From Welwitschia mirabilis (Eukaryota > Gnetophyta > Gnetopsida > Welwitschiales), in NCBI GenBank assembly GCA_051453625.1, contig JBOZIK010000001.1:107284941-107348940 (forward strand): a stretch of 64,000 nt of DNA, given 5' to 3'. A program made the translations under genes and the position numbers. Each line of letters opens with the position of its first letter. Positions within the stretch are counted from its first letter, which is position 1. Positions 22,680 to 34,330 of this stretch are shown piece by piece. Below the pieces are notes generated by a model, which was not told the DNA's origin, did no database searches, and worked only from the letters and a program-made list of their open reading frames with translations.

Positions 22680-23900
22680 AAGGATGCATCATGATTAAGA
22701 ATGGAGTTTTATTTAGAACAAATTGTGATGATATATATCTAAGGTATATCATTGAAGATAAGGTTTAAGAATTTCCTAATAGAATAGATGATAGACATAC
22801 TTCCACACGATTCATAGTAGCATAGATCATGAGGACTAAATACTATTATCCTATTATAATAAAGGGTTTCTTTAAACATACTTAAATCTATGATGTAAAA
22901 TGTTATTTCTCTTTTAAAGACAATAATCTAACATCATTTCTACTTTCTATCTTGAAGATTTAGGCTTTTATGAAATCGATTATTTCTTTTATTAATAAGA
23001 TCTATCCAAAATATTTTTGAAATCCACTCTTTTATCTTTATTATGAAAAACTATTATACCCATTAGATGGAGGCTAATCCTACATAAAAATTAAATGTAG
23101 AGATAATAATATATTTCTTAGAGAAAAATATCATTACCGACATTAGACATCCTTATGCTCTAGTTTGTGATAATGTAAAAGATTTTACCTTTATTTTATT
23201 TATAAAGCAATCTTATGATAACACATTTCCTTAAATATTTTTACAAATTACTATCCTTAAGGAAATAATTTAGTTAAATACTTAAACAAAAATCTATTAG
23301 TCAGAATTAAGAAGATAGTAATTGTAGCCCTCCCTTTCTTATATAAGAAGATAGTAGACTTATCATTTTAATGAAGATATACATTTAGCTATTTTCAAGA
23401 GGCCAATAAGATATTATGTTAATTAAGTATGCACTATGGATAGATAGGTTGAGACATAAGGTTAGAATCTACTCTAGTCCTTATTATCTAGTCTATGAAT
23501 AGAGATCTTACTTAAAAATTCAACTACATTTAGAGACATATTATTTCATGTAGACATGTTTGATTTATTTAGATTCATTATGGGATAGGAAGCTTATACT
23601 TTTAGAATTAAAAGATACAAGGGATAAGGATTTTCATACTATATTAAGGTAGCAGGCTAGCATTGAGAGATTATTTGATAAAATAACTATCCTAAAAGGG
23701 TTCCATATTAGAGATCTCGTTTTTATAAGAGATAAAGTAATAGATAAAGTATGATAAAAGGTTTCTCTACTTTGGCTCAATTCATATCAGATAGTAGCCT
23801 TTATGATTGATTAACCATACAAGTTGGTATATATGAAAGAAAGAGGACTTTTAGATACTTATAATAGATTTCATTTTTATTATTATTTCGAATCCCTCAT
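22680..23900 (+). pseudogene. Ty3/gypsy integrase, decayed
   Basis: Peptide pieces in order: MRTKYYYP (about 22,830, family 'LRxGYYWP'), YYPKGNNLVKYLNKNLL (about 23,240, family YHPQGNGLAEST), ALWIDRLRHKV with SSPYYLVYE (about 23,430), and GFHIRDLVFIRDKV with SLLWLNSYQIVAF (about 23,700). The last pair is the C-terminal 'FxVGDLVLxW...LWxGPY' block. It would insert element cDNA into the genome. It follows the RT region at the expected distance, so both are one element. Neither LTR of this element could be found. Confidence 0.75.
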
Positions 23901-23999
23901 GAGTATCTCCTAGATATGATCTCGTCTTAAAATAAACTTATTCATACATATGTAGTTTATTTATTTTTAATTTTATACTTGATATAAAGTATTATTTTA

Positions 24000-26900
24000 A
24001 AGTTCAAGATTTTGCATTCTTTAAGTTTGGTGTTCTTTGAGCGTTAATATTTTTACGTTTAAAGAAATATTTAACTAAGGAGTTAATAGAAAAATATATA
24101 AGGCAATCAATTAAAGTATCTCATTAAATTAAAATAAGTTTTAGAGAGCAAATAAATAAGGAGAAACTATCTTCTAAAAACCCAAACAAAAAATAATTCT
24201 AAGAGGAAATCTATGGTAAACCCTTTCTACAATCATGAAGGAATAAAATAAACACAAAATAAAAAGAAAGAGCCTAGGCATTTTCAGTGGGTTCATATGA
24301 ACTAGCTTTCTTTGACTATACATATCAATCTATAGGGATATTAGGAGGAGCTAGTAGTACACTAACTTATATTGACTCTACCCTAGTATTCATTTTCTCC
24401 ACCTACTTTTAAATAAGTTGTTAGAGTCCTCCTATGATTTTTCTTATAGTACCAAGATCTGCTTTCAAGCTTATAACTTTGGATTAAATATTTACCTTTA
24501 ATTAATGAGAGGACTTGTCTTATACGTATTTGAGCCTCTTAGATTTGTTTTTAGTAGTTTTTTCTTACCTCTCAACCTCCTTAGCATACCTTATCATCTT
24601 AGACATTCTTGCCTAAATTCCTTTACTTCCTGATGTCTTTCTTTTTGATATTAGTTCCTTAGATGTAAAAGTTCTATAAACACATATCTAGTAAATATTA
24701 AAGATAACTTTCTCTTTGTGGAGTGAAGAGAGTTTTTCCTCTCACATGAAATCCAAGCAATAAAGATGAGAAGAGGAAAGACCATAAGTGAAGAAAATAA
24801 AAATATGGAAAGAAATGCTCAATGAAGAAGAAATTTCCCCTTAACTAGGATTCTATTCTTGAAGTGAAATAGTTTTTCTTTAGCTCTTGAAAAAGAAGAA
24901 GTTTAGTCCAAATTTAAATCAAAAAAATGAAGTAAGAATTTTACTTATAGGATCTAAAGCCACTAATGAGAGTATAAGTATTTTTTTCATGAAGTAAATT
25001 GAGACTTCCATAATAAAATATGAGTATTAAAGTAAAATTATGGCTAAGATAAAATATTAGAGCATGAGAATAAAATTTATTTACTTGATAAATATTTGAC
25101 AAGTTTTAAATCTTCATAACCTAGGATATACCCCTTATCCGTATCCTTCTTCTTGGAGGAAGTCTCATTTGAAGTTGGCCCCTTTCCATGTAAAAGAAAG
25201 TTTACTACATAGCTATCAATGTTCACTTCTTGAATTTAATCATTACTTTTTATGCAAACTTTTTTCATATAAGATCCTTTCCATATTCTAAGGAAGGAAG
25301 ATAAGATAAATATGGCTTTACCATCCTTAGAAAGAGCTAAAACATCTTTACTTTCTATTCTACTAGCAGACTAGATTCACATAGCTTGGATGTAAAGGAA
25401 GAAACACATCTAAATTTTCCTTTCCTCTATAAATGAATGAATATTATAGATACCTTATCATAAATAAATGCATCCTAGGTAAGTCTCATCCTATGGGTCA
25501 CTACCTCATACATTACCTCAAAGGTTACAAGAGGGATATCAATTTCTTTATCCAAAATAAAGAGTACTAAGTAAGAAAAGAGACACATGGAGCTAATAGG
25601 CTCTCTTTTAAGGTATACTAGGATTTTCTTATTTCTCTTCAAAGCCTTAATTAATACCTTAAAAAAACTCCATCCTTTTAAGAGAGAAGGAGATTCTTAC
25701 TAGTAGATAGATGAATGATATTGATATCGACTTACTTTCTAAAGGGAAGATCAAAAATGTGATCAATATATTTTACAAAGAAGGGGATGTGAAAGTGAAG
25801 GATATGGAAAGCTTTCAAATTATAAATAGAAAGAAACCAGATCTTTATTTTAAAAAGATACTAGTTGATGACAAGGTCTTATATTAGATTAGAATATGTC
25901 TTGAACATCAAGAATCTTTTTAAACTATAGATAGAGGGAAATTAGATCTTTCTTTTAACAAGATCCTGGTTGATAATAATGTCTTTTATTAACTTAGAAT
26001 ATGTCTTAAACATCAAGAATTATATTAATTCATATAAGCTAAACTATGTTACATTAAATTTCTAAAGCTACATCTGCAAAGAGAAAGTAGTAGTTTATGG
26101 TGCCATATTTTCTATGGTATTTCTTACTTGGATACCAATATATAATCCAATAGCAAATATGGATAGTTGCGAGGATTATTCTAATAATTTTTAAAGAATA
26201 AAAAAATCTACTAATAATTTTTTTTAATTTTGTGCTAGGTTGGGATACAAATCAAAAATATGTTAAAAGAAAAAAGTATTAAAAAAAAACTAAAGAAAGG
26301 AAAACTGAGGCTTACATATATAAGCATCTTTTCTATTATTAGAGGAGGATTCCATCTTAAATAGAAAATGGCTTGAATGGTTTTCCATTAATACTTTTTA
26401 AAAGCTCTTGAAAAAACTAGAAGTAACTCAAGTTTTAAATACGAAAGCATAAAAGTAAATAAACTATTGGACCCCATTTTTTAAAGAAAACTTTGCTATT
26501 ATCATGAATTTTGAGGTACTTTCCATTAAAAAAGGTGTAAAAACATGATATCTAATAGTGACTAATGGTGATTGATATTGACATGATGTGATTAGACTAG
26601 AAGACTTTTATGAAAGATACTTCTTGCACTAGATAGGAATTACATTATTTAGTTTTATTATTATGAGAAGTGTACTTATTTCATCTTTCTTCTCCATGAT
26701 AAATGTGTGATTGAAGTAATAAATAATGCATTAATCTATTAACATGATTAAATAACTTTGACCTCCTTCCAGTCTTTCATTTTCACTTCTCTTAATTTAT
26801 TCATTAACTTGTAAAGACTCCTTTGGCTTTTTTTCTATCTAGTGTCATGGCTGCCTAATGGTGGAAAAGTGTTAGACTCTAACATGATTGTTAGAAGGTG

Positions 26901-29707
26901 GGGGACCTCTTTAAAATTCATGTTATATTCCTTACTCCTCCTTTTTCCCATCATCATATACCCTTTTTATGCTCCAAAAGTATTCTTTCGTCCTTTCATT
27001 TTTACCTACTTTCATCCTTTTTCCTGCTTAAAGCTTTCTATTTTTAAATTTTCACTAACTTTCATGCCTTGAATGTGGAATACTAACTTCCTTCATCTCA
27101 TCCTATGTTAAATTGTATTTCCAAGGAATAGAATCTCCCAAGTAATTACTAAATTCCATGCTAAGGCAATGGAACTTAGTATTTCTTTCTTTTTTCACTT
27201 TCAATCAAGGAGTATCACCACTATAATAATAAAAAAGGTATCTCTTCCTACTAAAGAATTTTTCCTTACTTCTTTTATTTTAGCATATTTACCATTGACT
27301 ACCCACTCTCCTTCTTAGCTAAATCCACCTTTTCTTTTTTTTTTTTTTTGTTAAACCTCTCTTCTTATTTGTTTCATTCTTTTAATTTTATCTTTTTTCA
27401 TTTTCCTGTTTCTTCCATCATCATGATTGTTTAAAAACCTCTTTCACATTCCTCTTTTTTACCTTTCTTCTCATTTTTTACATCCTTTTTATTTTGCCTT
27501 TTACCTTTTCACATTCCTCCCATTTTTAGGATTGCTTGGAAACCTCTTCCACATCCTACATGTGGAAGAGACCATCTTCATCATATTGTTTCATAAGCTA
27601 GGCATGTAATCATCTCTCTCCTATCCTCTTGGCATAGTAAGACATTGTTAGTTATAGATAAATAGAACACGAGCAAAGAATTCTCATTTAGTAGATGGAA
27701 AAAAATTTAGCTATCTTTCCTCTAGAGGTTTAGGTTAAATTCAAGATTTAAGGAATTTATTCTTAGTTGATGGAGTTAACTTCTAGTAGAACAATATTTA
27801 TTATTTAGCTATTTCCTCTTCTTCCATCCATTCTCATTTCTTCCTTACTCCCTCATATCCTGTTTTCCAATTCCTTAGCCTCTTCTATGCTTTAGGCATG
27901 AAATCCCTAATTTTAACATGCCTAAAGCATGAGTCTAATTTCCTCCTATTACTAGTACATGAAAGATAGCTATTACCTCTTTTTCTAGCCTCATTCCTCA
28001 TCACTTAATTCCATCCTGATATCTTCCCTCTAGTTAGGATCCCTTTTTAGCTACTTTCTGTTCCCATTCTCCTTCTTGTTAAAGCTAGCTCATCAGTGTC
28101 TTGTTGAATTCTTTATCTCCTCTTATATAGCTTTATTATCAAAAAAAGAATGTCAAGATTATATCATATCCTTAGAAAATGCCAAAATAAAGTGATCCTA
28201 CTCATGAAATTACACCATAGGTTGAGTACTATCCTAATGATTAAGAAGTAACTACTATTTAAATAAGGTAATTCTGTTTATTACCATCAAGGGCTAGTTA
28301 TGTCTCTTAATGTTTTTACCTCAATCTTTAAGAAGTTATAATAACATGAGTCCATATATAATTTAAAGATAACATCAATATATTATCTAAATCTACTACC
28401 ATAGTTTCTTTCATTTTTTCATATTAATAACTCGTATTTGCTCTCAAACTAGAGAGGAATTATTTCACTTTCTCTCTTACTTCTTGATCCTTACATCTAG
28501 ACATTCTATTTCTAGCTATCTTCTATTCTTATAATGTTAAAATTTAACTAGATGTTTTCCTTCTAATGCCTAGATAATAGCATTAGCTTTACATGAATAG
28601 TACTCTTTGTAATGTAAGTTAGCTAATGGCATATCTGCTTTGTGAAGAAGAATAAGAGAGAAGATCCTCCTTTATTTATAGACTATCTTTTAAGAATTCA
28701 TCTATGAGTTTTTCTTAAGTTCAAACATAATTGTTGTTCTTCTTATGTGTCTAAGTCTTTTAGTTATCTTCTTCTCTTAAGTCTGGGAAGAACTATATGT
28801 ACTCTCTACTTATTTCTTCTAAGGAAACAATGATGTTTTCATAGATAATAATTTTTTAATTATAAGAAAGTTTCAATTTTTTTTTCATACTCTAGAACTT
28901 ACAATTTTTAGGCAAATTAGAGAGTTTATTAAGGATGTTACTTAAGGTAACCTCTATTTTTTAAGGAAGGGATAGCCTTTGTCTCATCATTACTAGTGGA
29001 AATTCACTTCTTAAGTATATCCTTATTTCCTTCTCTAACAATTCTTACTTATGTTTGCTCTATTCTTAGAAGGAGATTCATTTAGAACCTTTATTCTAAA
29101 ACCTAAATACCTATGCCATATTTTTTATCATAGATATATTGGAGTAACTTAGAGGATACCTTCTTATTTTGAAACTTCTTCCTTTTTCTTATTCTTTATC
29201 TGTTTTCATTTTTTTATCCTCTATTTCTAAATATTGCTTCACTAAGCTTGTCTCATGTAATATAATATTTTTTTAGTTACTATATATCTTAATAGTTTGT
29301 TTCAGATAGCTAATTCCTAGTAGTCCTCCAAAATAAGTCTAGGTTGGCTCATCATAAAAAGAAGATGTTTTTGTTCTTTCCATGCCTATGAAAAGGAATT
29401 TACATTAATAATAATTAAAATATATTTTATTATTAGGTCATAATACCTTATATCTAAAGAAATTAATCATATTAAATTAAGGAATGATAATAATTCTATA
29501 ATTTTCTTAGTTTATTCTTTCTTGGGATTATCTTATGATAAAAATCATTTTGTATACTTAGGAGGATATGTATCTGTTTATTATTGTATCTCTATCTAAA
29601 ATACTTATATTAGGTACTAAATTAGTGTTTAATTTCATTTAAACAAATTATACATGAGTGTTTGAACTTTCTTATGATCATGAAAGAATGACATTAGTAT
29701 TGCCTTA
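24000..29707. other. Long unassigned AT-rich region
   Basis: No gene or element could be supported. A 105-bp tandem duplication lies at 25,817-26,026. A pyrimidine-rich stretch spans about 26,930-27,600; its open frames (26,842-27,072 and 27,427-27,609) are low-complexity Phe/Leu/Pro peptides and I do not call them genes. The left part may be the 3' region of the gypsy element at 20,880-23,900. Confidence 0.4.
25817..26026. repeat. 105-bp tandem duplication
   Basis: The unit starting at 25,817 ('aaattataaatagaaag') recurs from 25,922 ('aaactatagatagaggg') with the shared blocks 'ttagatcttt'-like, 'ttgat..caa..tctt' and 'gaatatgtctt.aacatcaagaat'. The two copies have diverged noticeably. Confidence 0.7.
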
Positions 29708-31158
29708 TCATAACATGTAAAAGAATTGACATTGAGATCAAGTAGTTTAGGCCAATTTAGCTTAGGAAAGATAATGAATTAATTATTTTATCATAAAATT
29801 ATGTATTCCATTAGTTTTAGTGTTAATCATGAAATTATCCACTTTGTGATGGTAAATTTAGGTACTTATTTAAATATTAGAGCATAATACAAAGATGAAG
29901 GTAGTCTTACAGAAAAAATTGACAACACTAATGACTTGTATGATAGAATAAACCATCTCCAACATCAGTTGCTAAATTTACCCTAGAGTTAAATTTAAAT
30001 TATAGTTATGGACTCAAATAGTTATTTTATCTAAGTTAGACATGATCTTCAGTGACACATGACAATGATGCTCAAATATCATGACAATTATGTAATATAT
30101 AAGTAGTAGTAACATGATATTGAAGTGGAAATGACTTATGATAGTGGCAAGTGGTGGTGGTATTATCACACATGATGATAGCATTAGATATAAGTGTCTA
30201 TACTTAAGGCCATATGTTAAAACTATTATGATGATTTTCCACCTAATATTTTATGATGGAGATTCCCCCTAATGCTATAGAACAAGGAATCTTAACAACT
30301 CCACCTAATGCTACAGGATGAATATTCCATTTAATGCTATAGAATAGAATCTTATTCACCTATAAGCTAAAGTAATTTAATCATCCCAACTCTAGATCCC
30401 AATATAAAAAGGGTTTAGCTCCTTCATTGTATTTATTTCTTTCTGATATGTAAAAGCTTCATAATGTTGGGGTAGTAGAAAATCTCTAGCATGCCATTCT
30501 AAGTCATCCACTTGGAAGCAAGCTAGCCTCAATGATAGCTAGATGTTTGATTATAAGTCTTAGTCTTTCTCCTTTTATTTATTGTAGCTCCTTTATTTTA
30601 ATAAAAAATTAGTATCTATTTCTTGATTGTAAGTATGATTAGCTTCATACTTAGAGTACTTGTATTGAAGATGCTTAAAATACCAAGTTATTCATGTTTT
30701 TAGTGAATCCATCTTGTGCATATTTTTATTTATAATATAGTTTTATTTGATTAATACCAAATTTTACTTTCTACTTTTCATACTCACAAGTAGGCTGTAA
30801 AGAATCTAAGTGATGAAGGATCTTAACACCACTCATGTATAAATGTGATTATATCACCATGATCTAAACTAAAATGAACTTGGTAATTTAAAACTTATTT
30901 TGAAACTTATATTATATCACTAAATGAATGTCTTTCTCTTAACTAAACATCGATGTCAATTTAGAGTGCTTAGTTTACTTCCATACATTTATCATTATAA
31001 GTCTCTTTTATCACTATTTATTAAATTATAGAGTTTTGTAAACTTCTTTGCAAAACTATTTTTCTGTGTTTTACTATTTATGTTATCTCCAACAACCCTA
31101 TGGAAGAATGATACTGGGTCCTTATCTATTTTAATTTAAGTTTGATTTTTCATGAACA
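29708..31158 (+). repeat. 5' LTR of Athila element 1
   Basis: Same family as the LTRs at 5,894 and 32,761. Landmarks: AACATGTAAAAG near the start, 'cacctaatgctacagg' near 30,302, TATAAAAA at 30,403-30,410, and a 3' end seven bases before the primer site. The start is decayed (TCATAACATG), so it is accurate to a few bases. Confidence 0.75.
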
Positions 31159-31164
31159 TATTTT

Positions 31165-31182
31165 TGGCATCTTTTTTAAGGA
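31165..31182 (+). other. Primer-binding site remnant (Athila 1)
   Basis: TGGCATCTTTTTTAAGGA, a decayed form of TGGCGCCGTTGCCGGGGA, mostly G-to-A and C-to-T changes. Confidence 0.55.
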
Positions 31183-31789
31183 TGGTGGCATGATAGTAGG
31201 AAAAAAGTTTTTTTATTTATTCCATTTTAGCTAGTTATACTTTTCTTTTATTTCTAGTGGTTGGTGCTAGTTCCTTTCAATGTTATACAAACTAGTCCTT
31301 TTCCTCCCTTTTCTTTGAATTTCTTTTATATACTTGCTAGTGATGGATATTGGTTCATTTCTAGTGAAACTGAATTTGGATCAGCTCTTTTTGATTTTCA
31401 TTAAGTTTTCTAATCCTAACCAAGGAATATATTATTACAGAGATTTTTATGGTTAGCTAGTTTTGTAGGTTTTACTGGTAATCTCTTTGGATGAAAGATA
31501 AAGCAAGAAAGAATAAAAAAATTAACTTCAATTGATGAAAGAGACAAAATTCCTCTTTTTTCTATAGGAAAAAATTAGTTTCAAGTTTTTTAATAGATAG
31601 ATTTTAATTTCAATTCTAGAAAAAATTTTGAAAAAAGAAGAAACCCTATATATTATAGTTTATCCTTTGTAGAGGTATATTTTGCATTTAAGTGTTTCCT
31701 TTTTTATCAATTTTTTTGTACTATCATTTTTCTAATTTTTATGCATTGAACATGTGATGGTTTAGGACATCTAGTGAGAACTTCATCTA
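31183..31789 (+). other. Athila 1 leader
   Basis: Non-coding leader with the 'agtggttggtgctag' and 'ctagtgatgg.tattggttc' blocks that also occur (inverted) at 18,560-18,670. No gene. Confidence 0.5.
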
Positions 31790-32755
31790 ACAACAATATG
31801 AAATTAAGGAACACTAATAATAATGTAGAAAGACATCCATCAAGAGCCAATTCCCAAGGAACTCATGAGCATAACCGGAATGATCCTTACACTCCTTAAA
31901 ACCTCCATTATGGAAATGTACCTTCACTGTCTAATGATGAATTCTTAGAATAACTAAAATCCCATTTTTCCAACCAATCATCACCTCATCACCCAAGACA
32001 ATTCTTTTCTCAAATTCTAAGATAACTCTATTCCCAAAACTAGTCCAATTTTTATAATAACATTTAAGCTAGGCAAACTCTTAAAGGTGACCTATAACCC
32101 CAATGTATAAGAACATCCTCATATTATGCAATTCCCATCGGTATGTAGATTAGATTTTAAGGTGTTATCTATACAAATCCTTCCATACTTTCATAGCTTA
32201 CAATCAAAAGATCCATACTTTCATCTCAAGAAATTTGAGAGTGTCTTTCAGATGCTCTAAGTCTAATCTTGTTTTCCTTTGTATTAAAAGAAAAGAAAAA
32301 GCCTAGCTTTACACCTTGAAAATCTTTCTATTAGAACTTAGGCTAATTTAAATAAGCAATTAATTTCTAAATTTTTCCTAAGCCACAAAACTAACATTTT
32401 ATAACATAAGATGATAAACTATCAACAAAAAGAACATGAGATAGTCTCTCAAACATGAGAAAGGTTCAAGGGTCTATTACAAAAATGCCCCTAACATGGC
32501 TTTAAACTAGATAGAATCATTAGATTTTTTATGAGGGATTATGTTCAAATAATAGGAACTTCATAAAAATAATTAGTAGGGATAGATTATTTAACTTAGA
32601 TATAAACAAAGTTTGCAATTACTTAGAATTTATAACATGAGATTAGGAACTATTCCTACTCAACTTGACGATAAAAAATACCTACCACAACAAATGAGAA
32701 AAATGAGATAGTAAAGAATACTAAGAAGCCTTTTTCTACCTATGAAGATCCTTTA
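31790..32755 (+). pseudogene. Athila 1 gag fragment
   Basis: The plus-strand frame reads, with stops, DPYFHLKKFESVFQML near 32,210, KKRKSLALHLENLSIRT near 32,290, NLNKQLISKFFLSHKTN and ERFKGLLQKCP near 32,465. These are the Retrotrans_gag landmarks (HLKxFxxxC, KDKAKxWL, LxxxFLxKFFP, ERFKDLLRxCP). The sequence is cut at 32,760 by the LTR of Athila element 2. The CCHC knuckle and all of pol are absent here. Confidence 0.75.
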
Positions 32756-32760
32756 CCATT

Positions 32761-33231
32761 TGTTAACATGCAAAGATTAACATTTAAACTAAATTTATTT
32801 AAGTAATTTAGCTTAGATGAAGACATTAAAATAGCCGTTTTATCATATAAATATGTCTTTTTCCTTTTTTAACATGATTTATGAACTTATCACTTTTTCA
32901 TGACATTTTTAGGTTATTTACTACATTCTCAAGGACATGCTAAAAGTTGAAGATCATTTAGTAGAAAACATATGCACTTCCATCTAGGTCACCAACCCCA
33001 TTAGTCTTTTAAAGCAAAATAGTTCACAAGCTACATTATGTAATTATGATAAAAAAGTAATTAAAATGTAGTCATGGGTTTAGTTAGTTATCACATTAAA
33101 AAAATATCTATCATTCTCAATGGCATGTGATGATGGGACGGAAAAACATAGTAACAACATGTAATAGTGATACATGAGCTGATATTGTAGACACATGGCA
33201 ATAGGATCAGTTGATAGAAGCATCATGATAC
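32761..33231 (+). repeat. LTR of Athila element 2, left part
   Basis: Starts with a perfect TGTTAACATG; the preceding 5-mer is ccatt. It matches 5,894-6,360 and 29,708-30,190. It is interrupted at 33,231 by LARD-h copy C (target duplication gatac) and resumes at 52,294. Confidence 0.85.
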
Positions 33232-33988
33232 TGTTGCAGTATGAATTTATGTAATCTTAAAGTCCTTTAGGTAAATCTGTAAATTATATAACTTGTAGAA
33301 AACACATGCTAGTATAGATGAGCATTCACTCAAATGTTATAATCCCAATGAAGGCACTAGGCTCAAAGTTAGAGAATTAATTTCGAAAGGTAGTTTTTGG
33401 TCTTTTATCTTTTGCTGACTGAAAGTAAATAATACAGTAAATGCAATGCAAGATGAATAGAGATGNNNNNNNNNNTATCGTAAGGACTAGCTTCTAGCCT
33501 TTCTATCACAAAGACTATCTTCTCTATAACTTATATCAATTAAGAAGAGCATTCAACTAATCCTTAACGAACATAAACTATGAGATCTACCAAGTAGAAT
33601 ATGTAATATATAATATGGAATTGAAATGCAAACCTAAATTAACAAAGGTTAACCTTAATAAAGGTTGCCCTTATGATTTAAATAAATCATAGAATTATTA
33701 TCTACTATGACCAACTTAAACCATAAGGGACATTCACAGAATTAGAATGAAAAGAGTAATTGTACTAATTCAAAAGAACTTTACATCCCCTTTCAGTAGT
33801 ATAACACCACCTCAATGAAAGAGACTTAGCCTAACATCAAGGAAACCCCTTTCTATAGCCACTAGATGGACCACATATCCTTTAAGCTTCTATCATAAGC
33901 ATATTAAATACAAAAGATGGTCTGGAAGTGAAGGAGGCTAGGATATTTATAGTTTTATAATGAAAGTTCTAGAATCATAACCCTAGGC
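33232..33988 (-). repeat. 3' LTR of LARD-h copy C, distal part
   Basis: Matches 50,223-51,712 of the 5' LTR in order. It ends at TGCAACA on the minus strand. TATAAATA on the minus strand lies at 33,944-33,951. A 10-N gap at 33,466-33,475 stands for roughly 58 bases that are present in the 5' LTR (about 50,447-50,505). Confidence 0.85.
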
Positions 33989-34330
33989 TGCTACAAAAAA
34001 TATAGGCTTTTAAGGCGTTTCTAAAATGTCTTAAAAAGTCTTAAAAAATGCCTTAAACTTATTTAAGGCATTTCTTCATAAAACGCTTTAAAAAACCTTG
34101 CCTTAATAGGCTTAAAAGTCATTTCTAAGGCGTTTTAATAAAAATGCCTTAAAAGACCTTTTGAAGCGTTTTCTAGCAAAATGTCTTAAAAGGCCCCTTA
34201 ATATCTGTTTGAGGTGTTTCTGTAAAAAATGCCTCAAAAGGCCTTTTGAGGTGTTTCTTCAAAAAATGCCTCAAAAAGGCTTGAAACCATTTTTTGACAT
34301 TTTATCAAATAAACAACTCAATAAAAAAAT
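33989..34330. repeat. CACTA left end with subterminal repeats
   Basis: About 14 copies, in both orientations, of a motif close to AAATGCCTTAAAAGG. The 61-codon frame at 34,161-34,346 is only a translation of these repeats. Confidence 0.8.

Noticed and set aside
26842-27609. Phe/Leu/Pro-rich open frames
   Set aside because: They fall in a pyrimidine-rich stretch and have no motif or second copy; composition explains them.
29708-33231. Complete Athila element with two LTRs
   Set aside because: No pol and no polypurine tract before 32,761; the second LTR continues at 52,294 into its own primer site and gag, so it begins another element.
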